A DNA stretch of 9,776 nucleotides from assembly GCA_041687495.1 (NCBI GenBank), contig JAWLBR010000100.1:1-9776 (forward strand). The letters are read 5' to 3'. Position 1 is the stretch's first letter, and each line of letters starts with the position of its first letter. The position numbers were made by a program, and so were the translations under genes. Under the pieces are notes generated by a model. The model was given only the letters and a program-made list of their open reading frames with translations. It made no database searches and had not been told where the DNA came from. This document shows, in pieces, positions 1-6,487 of the stretch. Source of the DNA: JAWLBR01 sp041687495. Lineage in GTDB: Bacteria > Bacillota > Limnochordia > DTU087 > JAAYGB01.

Positions 1-514
1 GTATTTTGTCCACCAGTTCCTGTTGGACCAGCTTCTCAAGCTGCAGGGATTTTTGTAATTTTTTTTCCCATACCATCTGAGAAATGGCATTTTCCAGCTG
101 TCTTTTCAGGCCGTCCAACTCCCTCTGCAGTCGCAAAGCTGATCCAGCCCTAACGGGGACCTTGCCTGTGTGCTTAGCAGTCCCGTGCAGTTTGCGCAGC
201 AGTGGCTCCAACTGCCGGGAAAACTGATTGTAGCATTCACCACACCCTAACTGCCCTAGCTTGCGAAAATCGGCATAGGTTAGACCGCAGTTGGAGCACC
301 GCACTGTTTGCGGCTGCGTCTGGCCAGGAAACTTGAATTCATTTTCCAGCACCTTACCCAAGAAGTTTTGAAATGTCAGCTGTGGTTCGGCAAATCCAAA
401 CTCACCCTGCGCTGCGGCACACTCCTGGCACAGATGAACTTCACTTTTTTGTCCGTTCACAATCTGAGTCAGATGCACCGTAGCCGGTCTTTGCCCGCAT
501 TGCTCACAATTCAT
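1..514 (-). CDS. mcsA: McsA, zinc-finger activator of the McsB arginine kinase (partial, C-terminus cut by window edge)
   Basis: Reading the minus strand from an ATG at 514 gives 171 codons with no stop before the window edge. Two cysteine-pair zinc-binding units are visible: C3-x2-C6 with C29-x2-C32, and C73-x2-C76 with C91-x2-C94. This is the McsA architecture; in Bacillus the protein binds and activates the McsB protein-arginine kinase, which marks substrates for ClpCP. A well placed GGAGG precedes the ATG, and the gene starts 28 bases after the ctsR stop, so the two are one operon. The C-terminal coiled segment aligns with the UvrB/UvrC (UVR) motif, but the usual acidic-aromatic-E-x-AA-x-LRD core is poorly kept (MVWEKKLQKSLQLEKL). 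Related McsA proteins are about 170-190 residues, so few residues are probably missing. mcsB and clpC are expected just outside the window. Confidence 0.9.
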   Translation of the reverse strand, partial: MNCEQCGQRPATVHLTQIVNGQKSEVHLCQECAAAQGEFGFAEPQLTFQNFLGKVLENEFKFPGQTQPQTVRCSNCGLTYADFRKLGQLGCGECYNQFSRQLEPLLRKLHGTAKHTGKVPVRAGSALRLQRELDGLKRQLENAISQMVWEKKLQKSLQLEKLVQQELVDKI

Positions 515-542
515 GGACAACTCGCCTCCTTGTCAACGACGG

Positions 543-1004
543 TTAACTCCCCATTACCACTGTCAGCAGCGACCGAAGCAGTGATGCCCGAACTATGTCC
601 GCCAGCGGCTGCTCAAGGTGATGAGTCTCCTGGTCGATGACATTGCGAATCAAGGCAACGTCCCTGTTTTGTAGAGCTCCTGCATCCTCAAGTCTGGCCA
701 GCAGATATTCTGTACCCTGTTTTGAAAGAGTTCTACCTGCTTTATCATATGCCCAAGAATAAATCTGACTCCGTCCCACGGGCGTCAGCCGCACTATCCG
801 GATATACCCGCCCCCACCTCTCCGGCTTTCGACCACGTATCCGTGGCGGGTGGTAAATCTCGTCTTCAATACGTAGTTTATTTGTGAGGGGACGCACTGA
901 AAGCGATCGGCCAAATCAGTCCGCCTAATGTCCAAGGTCCCCTGTTCCATTTCACTCAGCAGCCTCTTGAGGTATGCCTCAATATCGTCCGCCAGCGTTC
1001 CCAT
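543..1004 (-). CDS. ctsR: CtsR, transcriptional repressor of class III heat-shock genes
   Basis: CtsR is a dimeric winged helix-turn-helix repressor of clpC, clpP, clpE and its own operon in Bacillota. The 153-residue product shows the family signature: an N-terminal helix (IEAYLKRLL), the DNA-reading helix region with CVPSQINYVLKTRFT (residues 37-51), and the glycine-rich wing VESRRGGGGYIRI (58-70). In Bacillus this wing is the heat-sensing element, and an arginine next to the four glycines is a McsB phosphorylation site; the equivalent Arg62 is present. The C-terminal part is the helical domain that contacts ClpC/McsB. Start choice: an ATG at 1010 lies directly against the Shine-Dalgarno GGAAGGGGG, while the ATG at 1004 has normal spacing and gives the usual CtsR N-terminus, so 1004 is preferred. 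mcsA follows 28 bases downstream. A CtsR-type operator lies about 90 bases upstream, consistent with autoregulation. Confidence 0.95.
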   Translation of the reverse strand: MGTLADDIEAYLKRLLSEMEQGTLDIRRTDLADRFQCVPSQINYVLKTRFTTRHGYVVESRRGGGGYIRIVRLTPVGRSQIYSWAYDKAGRTLSKQGTEYLLARLEDAGALQNRDVALIRNVIDQETHHLEQPLADIVRASLLRSLLTVVMGS

Positions 1005-1092
1005 TGGCATCCCCCTTCCAGACCTAAACCGAGAATAGGAAATACACCTATGTTAGTGTTATCCCATCCAGCTTTTTCTACCCCCATCGCCC

Positions 1093-1109
1093 TTTGACCT
1101 TTCCTGACC
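1093..1109 (-). promoter_or_regulatory. CtsR operator in the ctsR leader
   Basis: On the minus strand the site reads GGTCAGG-AAA-GGTCAAA. The CtsR consensus from Bacillus is the direct heptad repeat RGTCAAA-NAN-RGTCAAA. The promoter-distal heptad and the spacer match fully; the first heptad matches 5 of 7. It lies about 90 bases upstream of the ctsR start and just downstream of a TAAAAT -10 candidate, where a repressor would block initiation. Confidence 0.8.
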
Positions 1110-1118
1110 TTCGCTGCT

Positions 1119-1147
1119 ATTTTACCTCACCCAATTGACAATGGGCA
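1119..1147 (-). promoter_or_regulatory. Candidate sigma-A promoter of ctsR-mcsA
   Basis: The minus strand carries TGCCCA, a 17-base spacer and TAAAAT. The -10 element matches 5 of 6 positions and the -35 only 3 of 6. Initiation would fall about 5-8 bases past the -10, directly ahead of the CtsR operator. The operator position supports the call; the weak -35 keeps it tentative. Confidence 0.4.
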
Positions 1148-1221
1148 AAAAGAGCCTAAGACGTTCTCAACTGATATACCCAGATTACGTGGTAAGAGAG
1201 CCGCCAGATCACCAGCTTTCG

Positions 1222-1250
1222 TTGAATTTCTCTGTGGTGCACCGTATTTG
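1222..1250 (+). promoter_or_regulatory. Candidate promoter of spmA-spmB
   Basis: TTGAAT (4 of 6), a 17-base spacer and TATTTG (3 of 6) lie directly upstream of, and touch, the plus-strand CtsR-type operator. No clear sigma-E or sigma-G element was found ahead of spmA. The match is weak and rests partly on its position relative to the operator. Confidence 0.3.
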
Positions 1251-1266
1251 GTCAGCAAAGGTCAAA
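1250..1266 (+). promoter_or_regulatory. Second CtsR-type operator, facing spmA
   Basis: The plus strand reads GGTCAGC-AAA-GGTCAAA, 16 of 17 bases identical to the operator in the ctsR leader and in the opposite orientation. The second heptad and spacer match the CtsR consensus fully; the first heptad matches 5 of 7. It lies about 75 bases upstream of the spmA start and about 140 bases from the first site. It could regulate spmAB, or act with the first site on ctsR. Confidence 0.7.
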
Positions 1267-1340
1267 CTGCGTTCTGCACAGACAATCTCTTGAATAACCA
1301 TGACTACTGGGAGATGCCTCGGTGCTAGGAGGAGCTCACT

Positions 1341-1919
1341 TTGATCAACTATATCTGGCTGATCTTGCTCATCGGTGGGATTGTCTACGGCGGTTTGACG
1401 GGACAGATTACCGGCGTAACTGATGCGATCCTCCAGGGGTCCCAGTCTGCCATTGAGTTGGTCTTGGGACTAGCGGGAGTAATCGCCTTTTGGTCTGGGA
1501 TAATGCGGGTGGCGGCGCAGGCCGGATTGACTCAAGCTCTCGCGAGGGCGTTATCACCCATAGGTCGCCTTCTTTTCCCAAGTCTGCCGGCCAATCACCC
1601 TGCCCTTGGTGCCATCTTACTAAGTATGGCCGCCAACCTTCTCGGTGTCGGCAACGCCGCCACACCCCTAGGTATTAAGGCCATGGAGGAGATGCAAAAA
1701 CTCAACAAGACACCTGGGGTTGCTACAGATGCCATGTGTACCTTCTTAGCTCTAACCACCTCAAGCCTCACCTTGGTGCCAGCTACAGTCATCGCTCTGC
1801 GGCAGGCGGCGGGCTCATCACAGCCGACAGTTATCATCAGTTCGACCATATTTGCCACACTAGTCTCAACCTTAGTAGCAGCAGCCACTGATCGCTGGCT
1901 GCGCTGCTATTACCGCTAG
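1341..1919 (+). CDS. spmA: SpmA, spore maturation membrane protein
   Basis: SpmA and SpmB are membrane proteins with a nucleoside-recognition/Gate domain, needed in Bacillus for full dehydration of the spore core and so for heat resistance; the transported molecule is not established. The 192-residue product is mostly hydrophobic: an N-terminal segment (4-20), a second (38-58), the conserved stretch around AILLSMAANLLGVGNAATPLG (91-111), a fourth (133-153) and a C-terminal segment (163-182). The motif N-L-L-G-x-G-N-A-A-T-P-x-G is the strongest family mark. The start is TTG, set by an AGGAGG with 8-base spacing. spmB follows after about 25 bases, so the pair is one operon. In B. subtilis dacB precedes spmA; here the neighbour is divergent ctsR instead. 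Confidence 0.92.
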   Translation: MINYIWLILLIGGIVYGGLTGQITGVTDAILQGSQSAIELVLGLAGVIAFWSGIMRVAAQAGLTQALARALSPIGRLLFPSLPANHPALGAILLSMAANLLGVGNAATPLGIKAMEEMQKLNKTPGVATDAMCTFLALTTSSLTLVPATVIALRQAAGSSQPTVIISSTIFATLVSTLVAAATDRWLRCYYR

Positions 1920-1944
1920 AGAGCTCTTTTCGGAGGTGATATCG

Positions 1945-2484
1945 GTGCTGTGGAACCTGCTGTCGGCCTTCTCCAACTGGGCTCTGCCGCTACTCGTCCT
2001 TCTCATCGTGACGGCCGCTGCAGTCAAACGGGTTAATGTCTATAGTGCGTTTGTAAAAGGAGCCAAAGAGGGCCTAGAAACGGTATTTCGCATTGCCCCG
2101 TACCTATTGGCAATGCTGGTAGCCATTCGGGTCTTTCAGTCCTCAGGGGCCATGGATCTGCTTACTCAGATCATCGCGCCAGTCGGCAACCTAGTCTCCG
2201 CCCCTCGGCAAGTGCTGCCCTTAGCCATCGTTCGACCCCTGTCCGGATCCGGCTCACTGGGTATGCTGGCAGGTATACTCCAGGAACATGGCCCGGACTC
2301 ACAGGCTGGACTAATTGCCTCCACAGTTCAAGGCAGCACAGAGACCACATTCTACATCCTAACCGTTTACTTTGGTGCAGTATCAATCAGCCGAGCCCGC
2401 CACGCTCCATTGGTAGGATTGCTGGCCGACGTCGCTGGGTTCATTGCGGCGGTGTTGGCCGTCAACTGGCTGTGGCCTCAATAA
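1945..2484 (+). CDS. spmB: SpmB, spore maturation membrane protein
   Basis: This is the partner of SpmA in spore core dehydration. The 179-residue product carries the same Gate-type fold, with hydrophobic segments at about 12-27, 51-66, 88-112, 124-145 and 156-176. Conserved family marks are VLPLAIVRPLSGSGSLG (90-106) and QGSTETTFYILTVYFGAVS (129-147). Two in-frame GTG codons compete as start. The upstream one, at 1936, overlaps the Shine-Dalgarno sequence itself. The one at 1945 sits 8 bases behind a near-perfect GGAGGTGAT, so 1945 is chosen. No clear terminator follows; a short AT-only inverted repeat lies about 20 bases past the stop. Confidence 0.92.
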   Translation: MLWNLLSAFSNWALPLLVLLIVTAAAVKRVNVYSAFVKGAKEGLETVFRIAPYLLAMLVAIRVFQSSGAMDLLTQIIAPVGNLVSAPRQVLPLAIVRPLSGSGSLGMLAGILQEHGPDSQAGLIASTVQGSTETTFYILTVYFGAVSISRARHAPLVGLLADVAGFIAAVLAVNWLWPQ

Positions 2485-2501
2485 GAAAACTTCCAGGCCA
2501 A

Positions 2502-2520
2502 AAATTTTCCGGCAAAATTT
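2502..2520. repeat. Short AT-only inverted repeat after spmB
   Basis: AAATTTT and AAAATTT form perfect 7-base arms around a CCGGC loop, just after spmB and just before a candidate promoter for the next small gene. An A/T-only stem is too weak to be called a terminator. It may be chance. Confidence 0.4.
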
Positions 2521-2530
2521 GTCAACCGCG

Positions 2531-2561
2531 GTATATTCTCCTCATCGGTGGACATACTTAT
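2531..2561 (+). promoter_or_regulatory. Candidate sporulation (sigma-E-like) promoter of the 52-residue gene
   Basis: GTATATT, a 15-base spacer and CATACTTAT resemble the B. subtilis sigma-E consensus (KMATATT, 14-15 bases, CATACANTT), with one mismatch in the -35 element and two in the -10 element. The site ends about 35 bases before the ATG of the small gene. Placement after spmAB fits a sporulation role, but the call is from consensus matching by eye. Confidence 0.35.
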
Positions 2562-2596
2562 GGATAAGCAGTAGGACTCATTGGAGGGATGAGATA

Positions 2597-2755
2597 ATGA
2601 AGACAACCGTAGGTAATCAACAGGTAGATCAACTACGTCAAGCAATTGCGGCAATTCAAAGCTCGACTTTGAGCAAGCAGGCCAAAGAGCGGGGTCTCGT
2701 CCCTCTGCGCAAGGCACTGGCGCGAGAGCAAAAACTCTGTGCCCAGGGAAGATAG
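2597..2755 (+). CDS. Small hypothetical protein, 52 residues
   Basis: I do not recognise this protein. It is short, polar and probably helical, with a run of Q, A and K/R residues (QLRQAIAAIQSSTLSKQ at 12-28) and a basic C-terminal half. It has no membrane segment or signal peptide. Evidence that it is real: the ATG is preceded by GGAGGG with 8-base spacing, a promoter-like sequence lies about 35 bases upstream, and a strong terminator follows about 50 bases after the stop. A longer in-frame opening exists upstream but overlaps spmB, passes through the promoter-like segment and has no ribosome binding site. The length and charge loosely recall small regulatory or anti-sigma proteins, which I cannot support. 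Position after spmAB suggests, but does not show, expression in sporulation. Confidence 0.6.
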   Translation: MKTTVGNQQVDQLRQAIAAIQSSTLSKQAKERGLVPLRKALAREQKLCAQGR

Positions 2756-2759
2756 TGTC

Positions 2760-2780
2760 CAGTCAGCATCGATGCGACTG
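2760..2780. repeat. 21-base near-perfect palindrome
   Basis: CAGTC-A-GCATC is followed directly by GATGC-GACTG, so every base pairs across the dyad except one extra A. It starts five bases after the stop of the small gene and is separate from the terminator downstream. It could be an operator, an RNA hairpin protecting the transcript end, or chance. Confidence 0.6.
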
Positions 2781-2807
2781 AGGCGGTCGTTCTCCAGCGA
2801 GAAACGC

Positions 2808-2846
2808 AAAAACGCGGAAAGGGTCATCCCTTCCGCGTTTTTTTTT
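2808..2846. terminator. Bidirectional intrinsic terminator between the spm group and the transporter operon
   Basis: The arms AACGCGGAAAGGG and CCCTTCCGCGTT pair around a TCAT loop, with a single bulged A. On the plus strand the stem is followed by nine T residues. On the minus strand the opposite flank gives five T residues. It lies between convergent genes and would stop transcripts from both sides, more efficiently on the plus strand. Confidence 0.92.
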
Positions 2847-2856
2847 GCGATAACAG

Positions 2857-2888
2857 CGTTCGTACGTCTTACCGTTCGTAGGTCTTAC
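2857..2888. repeat. 16-base tandem duplication across the 3' end of the second permease gene
   Basis: CGTTCGTACGTCTTAC is followed immediately by CGTTCGTAGGTCTTAC, 15 of 16 bases identical. On the minus strand the upstream copy encodes the last residues (KTYER) of the permease, and the stop codon lies at the junction with the downstream copy. Because 16 is not a multiple of three, the second copy is read in a shifted frame. Confidence 0.75.
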
Positions 2889-3798
2889 CAGAGGCTGCCG
2901 GAGCACTCACTCGCCCAATAATCCCTGCCAATGCCGCCATAGTCAATAGATACGGCAGCATCAAGAGGAACTCCCGGGGAACGAAAGTCAAGCCCAAAGT
3001 TTGCGCCAACATCTGTAGCGCCTCTGCGTATCCAAACAGCAAACTGGCGAGCATTGCGCCAACCGGAGTCCATTTGCCAAAGATCATGGCGGCCAGGGCA
3101 ATGTAGCCTCTACCAGCAGTCATGTTCTCCACAAAAGAGCTGAGCAGCCCCAGCGAGAGCGTCGCTCCTCCCAAGCCTCCCATCATACCACTCAACCACA
3201 GTGCCGCATAGCGCATCCGGAACACATCAACACCCACAGTGTCCACTGCCCTCGGGTGTTCTCCAGCCGCCCGCAGTCGAAGGCCGAACGGGGTCTTGTA
3301 CAGCAGAATGTGAGTGAAGATCACAGCTACAAAGGCCAGATAAACCGGCGGAGTGTGTTTACCGAGAATCTCCCCAATGAAGGGGATGTCCTTGATTACA
3401 GGGATGGTCCAGTCGGCAAGCTTTTCAACCACGGGAGACTGGCCAGCGTGGTTGAACAACCGCCGCAGCATAAATCCAGTGAACCCTAACGCCAAGACGT
3501 TCAAGCCAACTCCGGTCACCACGTGGTTTCCTTTCAGAGTCACCGAAATATACGCCAGCACCATCGCCGTGAGGCCACCGGCAACCATGGCCAGCAGCAC
3601 ACCCAGCCACGGGCTCTGAAAAAAGTAGGATACGGTCATCGCCACGAACGCACCGATGAGCATAATTCCTTCGAGAGCAATATTGACAACACCCGATCTC
3701 TCTGCAAACACTCCGCCTAGGGAGGCAAAGATCAGGGGTGCAGCCATACGCAGAGTGGATACAAACAGAGCGGTATTAAAAAGGTCAAGGATACTCAT
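2869..3798 (-). CDS. nupQ: Nucleoside ABC transporter permease, NupQ/YufQ type
   Basis: This is one of two membrane subunits of a BMP-family ABC importer; in B. subtilis NupQ belongs to the NupNOPQ guanosine importer. The 309-residue protein belongs to the BPD_transp_2 (RbsC/LivH-like) permeases. The diagnostic early motif is FASLGGVFAERSGVVNIALEG (about 24-43), followed by alternating hydrophobic segments typical of an 8-10 helix permease. The loop with AAGEHPRAVDTVGVDVFRMR is the usual cytoplasmic coupling segment to the ATPase. The ATG at 3798 is preceded by GGAGGGAGGA. Its first four bases overlap the stop of the other permease (ATGA), so the two are probably translationally coupled. The last codons lie in a 16-base tandem duplication, and the terminator follows after about 22 bases. 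The substrate is inferred from the family. Confidence 0.88.
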   Translation of the reverse strand: MSILDLFNTALFVSTLRMAAPLIFASLGGVFAERSGVVNIALEGIMLIGAFVAMTVSYFFQSPWLGVLLAMVAGGLTAMVLAYISVTLKGNHVVTGVGLNVLALGFTGFMLRRLFNHAGQSPVVEKLADWTIPVIKDIPFIGEILGKHTPPVYLAFVAVIFTHILLYKTPFGLRLRAAGEHPRAVDTVGVDVFRMRYAALWLSGMMGGLGGATLSLGLLSSFVENMTAGRGYIALAAMIFGKWTPVGAMLASLLFGYAEALQMLAQTLGLTFVPREFLLMLPYLLTMAALAGIIGRVSAPAASGKTYER

Positions 3799-4913
3799 AC
3801 TGTTCCTCCCTCCACCTCATCCCGAGTCGCCGTCGCTACCTGGAGGGCTTTAGCCCGTCTCCAGCGGACAATGCGACGCACAACCTCGTCAGCTGCGACA
3901 AAGAGGATAATAGCGGCCTGCATGATTCCAATGACCTCTTTGGGGACGCCAGCTACACTTTGCATACGCTGTGATCCTCTAGAGAGAACCCCGAAAAGGG
4001 CGGATCCAGCCAGTACACCCACGGGATGGTTGTTCCCGATGAGGGCCACCGCAATCCCATCAAAACCGTATCCGGTAAAGCCGAACAAATCATAGAATTT
4101 GTGCTGAACCCCCAGCACTAGGACTGCTCCACCTAGTCCGGCCATCGCTCCTGAAATCAACATCGACGTAACCATAGTTCTGCTCACGTTGATTCCAGCA
4201 TAGCCGGCTGCATCGGGACTGTGCCCAACGGCACGACAGTCGTATCCGATGGTGGTTCGCCACAGAATGTAGTAGACAACGGCGGCAGCGGCAATTGCGA
4301 CAAAAATTCCAGTGTTAGCACGGGTAGGAGGGAAAAACCTCCACAGCTTCGCCGAGTTAGAAACGGTCTGAGTAACCGGGAGAAACGCATGCCCTTTGAG
4401 CGGGCCATTCACCAGATAGTGGGTAAAGTGCAGGGCAATGTAGTTCATCATAATCGTATTAATCACTTCATGGGCACCCAACCGGGCTTTTAGATAACCG
4501 GGGATTCCGCCCCAAACTGCACCGGCCAACGCCCCCGCCAGTAACGCCAACGTGATGTGCAGCCAACTAGGCACCCCGACAATGGCATAGCCTGCGACAG
4601 CAGCTGCCATTTGCCCAACGATGAACTGCCCTTCTGCCCCGATGTTAAACAGACCTGTGCGAAAAGCAAAGGCCACAGCTAAACCGGTAAACATCAGAGG
4701 AGTCATGCTGACTAATGCCTCGCCAAAATCCCGGGTGCTGCCAAAGCTGGCCTTCCACAGTGCGCCGTAGGCAGAAATCGGATTCTTGCCAACGGAAAGG
4801 ATGATTACGCCTCCGACAATCACGCCAAAGGTTACAGCAATCAGTGAGATCCACAGCCGGTCCAGCTTCGCAACCCGGTTAACCCAGGAACCCTTTGGTG
4901 CTTCCGATGCCAC
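3795..4913 (-). CDS. nupP: Nucleoside ABC transporter permease, NupP/YufP type
   Basis: This is the other membrane subunit of the importer. With the preferred start the product has 372 residues. A basic cytoplasmic N-terminus is followed by a first membrane segment (21-41), then the conserved permease motif GLAVAFAFRTGLFNIGAEG (77-95), and further hydrophobic segments. The VGHSPDAAGYAGINVSR loop is the coupling segment expected to meet the ATPase. Start choice: a GTG at 4949 lies inside the ATPase gene without a good ribosome binding site. The GTG at 4913 has AAAGGGGG 9 bases upstream, located at the 3' end of the ATPase gene, and leaves only 4 bases between the genes. The stop overlaps the start of nupQ. 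The pair would form a heterodimeric membrane channel. Confidence 0.88.
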   Translation of the reverse strand: MASEAPKGSWVNRVAKLDRLWISLIAVTFGVIVGGVIILSVGKNPISAYGALWKASFGSTRDFGEALVSMTPLMFTGLAVAFAFRTGLFNIGAEGQFIVGQMAAAVAGYAIVGVPSWLHITLALLAGALAGAVWGGIPGYLKARLGAHEVINTIMMNYIALHFTHYLVNGPLKGHAFLPVTQTVSNSAKLWRFFPPTRANTGIFVAIAAAAVVYYILWRTTIGYDCRAVGHSPDAAGYAGINVSRTMVTSMLISGAMAGLGGAVLVLGVQHKFYDLFGFTGYGFDGIAVALIGNNHPVGVLAGSALFGVLSRGSQRMQSVAGVPKEVIGIMQAAIILFVAADEVVRRIVRWRRAKALQVATATRDEVEGGTV

Positions 4914-4917
4914 AGTT

Positions 4918-6456
4918 CTATGCCCCCTTTCCCGCTTCCACGTGCCCACCAGCCATGAGCAGCCCCAGCTCTTCCTCTGAGGTCTCGTTGGGGTCGACTA
5001 CCGCCACAATTTTGCCCTCATAGATCACAGCGATCCGGTCGCTTAGTGCCATCACTTCGTCTAATTCGAAGGATACCAGGAGGACCGCATTGCCCTGATC
5101 TCTGTGCTCTACCAAGCGACGATGCACAAACTCAATGGCCCCAACGTCAAGACCCCGAGTGGGCTGAGCAGCGATCAGGAGGTCTGGATCCCGGTCAAGC
5201 TCTCGACCGACGACAACCTTCTGCTGATTTCCACCGGAGAGCTTGCTAACTGGCACATCAATCCCAGGGGTTCTCACGTCATACTCCTGAACAAGGCGCC
5301 GAGCATATTGGCGGATCCTATCATACCGCAGGCTGATCCCGGCGGCAAAAGGCTTCTTGTGCTGGGCACCAAGTACACTGTTTTCAGCAATAGAAAAATC
5401 CATTACCACCCCGTAACGCTGGCGGTCTTCTGGAATGTGCCCAATTCCACTGGCTGTCTTGCCCCGTACAGGGAGCTTAGTCACATCTCGCCCGTTTAGC
5501 TGAATCTGACCGCTTGTGGGGCGGCGGAGACCAGACACCACTTCCACCAATTCTGTCTGACCATTACCGTCTACGCCTGCCAGGCCCAGGATCTCACCAC
5601 GGCGAATCTCTAAGTCCAGGCCGCGTAGAGCGGGCAATCCCCGGTCATCAAACGCTTCAACGTTACTCAAACACAACACTGTTGCTCCGGGGTTGGCCTC
5701 TTTTTTCGCTACCCGAAGATCTACTTCTCGTCCCACCATCATGTTGGCCAGCTGCGCGGCGCTCACGTCGTGGGTAGACACCTGCCCAACCACCTCGCCG
5801 CGACGAATCACAGTGATGCGGGAACTCATCTCCTTGACTTCTTTGAGTTTATGGGTGATGAAGATTACCGCCTTACCTTGACTGGCCAACCCATCAGTGA
5901 TGTCCTTAAGCTCCTCAACTTCTTGGGGAGTCAGTACAGCCGTGGGCTCGTCGAGAATCAGTACTTCGGCCCCCCGATACAGCGCCTTTAGGATCTCAAC
6001 CCGCTGCTGCATTCCCACTGAAATGCTTTCCACTCTTGCATGGGGATCTACTTTCAACCCATAGCGCTGGGATAGTTCCTGCACAGTCTCAGCAGCTGCT
6101 CTCATATCAACAAAAGCTCGGCTTCGAACCGGCTCTTTGCCCAGCACAATGTTCTCGGTAACGGTAAAGCTAGGAATTAACATGAAATGTTGGTGGACCA
6201 TACCGATCCCCAAGCCAATAGCGGCATTTGGGTTCTGAACAGCCACTTTCTGGCCCCTTACCCAGATTTGGCCACTATCCGCGGGATATAGCCCATAGAG
6301 AATATTCATCAAGGTGGTCTTACCAGCCCCGTTTTCGCCCAGCAGAGCGTGGACTTCCCCCGGGTAGATCCTCAGATCAACGTTTCTGTTGGCAACCACC
6401 CCCGGGAAAGTCTTGACTATTCCCCTCATTTCCACCACCGGCGGCCGCTTGTCCAT
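4918..6456 (-). CDS. nupO: Nucleoside ABC transporter ATPase with two nucleotide-binding domains, NupO/YufO type
   Basis: This cytoplasmic ATPase of 512 residues has two fused ABC domains, the usual RbsA/MglA-like layout. Domain 1 is intact: Walker A GENGAGKTT (40-48), Q-loop near Q89, signature SVGMQQR (146-152), Walker B LILDEP (167-171) and switch histidine H202. Domain 2 is degenerate: the Walker A equivalent is GVDGNGQTE (294-302) without the lysine, the signature LSGGNQQK (406-413) is kept, Walker B reads LLIAAQPTRG with Gln in place of the catalytic Glu, and the switch histidine is missing (VSFELDE). This asymmetry is known in the family. Start choice: the ATG at 6456 follows GAGGAGG with 6-base spacing; an upstream GTG at 6474 has none. 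A large stem-loop lies in the gap to nupN upstream. Confidence 0.92.
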   Translation of the reverse strand: MDKRPPVVEMRGIVKTFPGVVANRNVDLRIYPGEVHALLGENGAGKTTLMNILYGLYPADSGQIWVRGQKVAVQNPNAAIGLGIGMVHQHFMLIPSFTVTENIVLGKEPVRSRAFVDMRAAAETVQELSQRYGLKVDPHARVESISVGMQQRVEILKALYRGAEVLILDEPTAVLTPQEVEELKDITDGLASQGKAVIFITHKLKEVKEMSSRITVIRRGEVVGQVSTHDVSAAQLANMMVGREVDLRVAKKEANPGATVLCLSNVEAFDDRGLPALRGLDLEIRRGEILGLAGVDGNGQTELVEVVSGLRRPTSGQIQLNGRDVTKLPVRGKTASGIGHIPEDRQRYGVVMDFSIAENSVLGAQHKKPFAAGISLRYDRIRQYARRLVQEYDVRTPGIDVPVSKLSGGNQQKVVVGRELDRDPDLLIAAQPTRGLDVGAIEFVHRRLVEHRDQGNAVLLVSFELDEVMALSDRIAVIYEGKIVAVVDPNETSEEELGLLMAGGHVEAGKGA

Positions 6457-6487
6457 ACAATACCTCCTCGGCACTAGCCACGCGCAA

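Larger units (their letters stand above)
1005..1340. other. Divergent intergenic region between ctsR and spmA
   Basis: No convincing coding sequence is present. The region holds two CtsR-type heptad repeats in opposite orientation (1093-1109 and 1250-1266), candidate promoters just upstream of each, and the ribosome binding sites of both flanking genes. The middle part, about 1150-1220, shows nothing I can assign. Confidence 0.7.

Noticed and set aside
1222..1306. Sigma-G or sigma-E promoter ahead of spmA (GCACA with CATGACTA)
   Set aside because: The spacing inside the -10 element is wrong for sigma-G, and the -10 lacks the CATA needed for sigma-E or sigma-K.
2444..2596. Longer N-terminal form of the 52-residue protein, starting within spmB
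   Set aside because: It overlaps spmB, has no ribosome binding site at its start and runs through the promoter-like segment. The ATG at 2597 has a clear Shine-Dalgarno sequence.
5104..5499. Plus-strand open frame of 131 codons inside the ATPase gene
   Set aside because: It is antisense to a fully conserved ABC ATPase, has no ribosome binding site and resembles no protein family.
4918..6456. Loss of Walker A lysine, catalytic Glu and switch His in the second ABC domain as a sign of a broken gene
   Set aside because: This asymmetry is characteristic of the nucleoside-importer ATPases; the reading frame is intact and the signature motif is kept.
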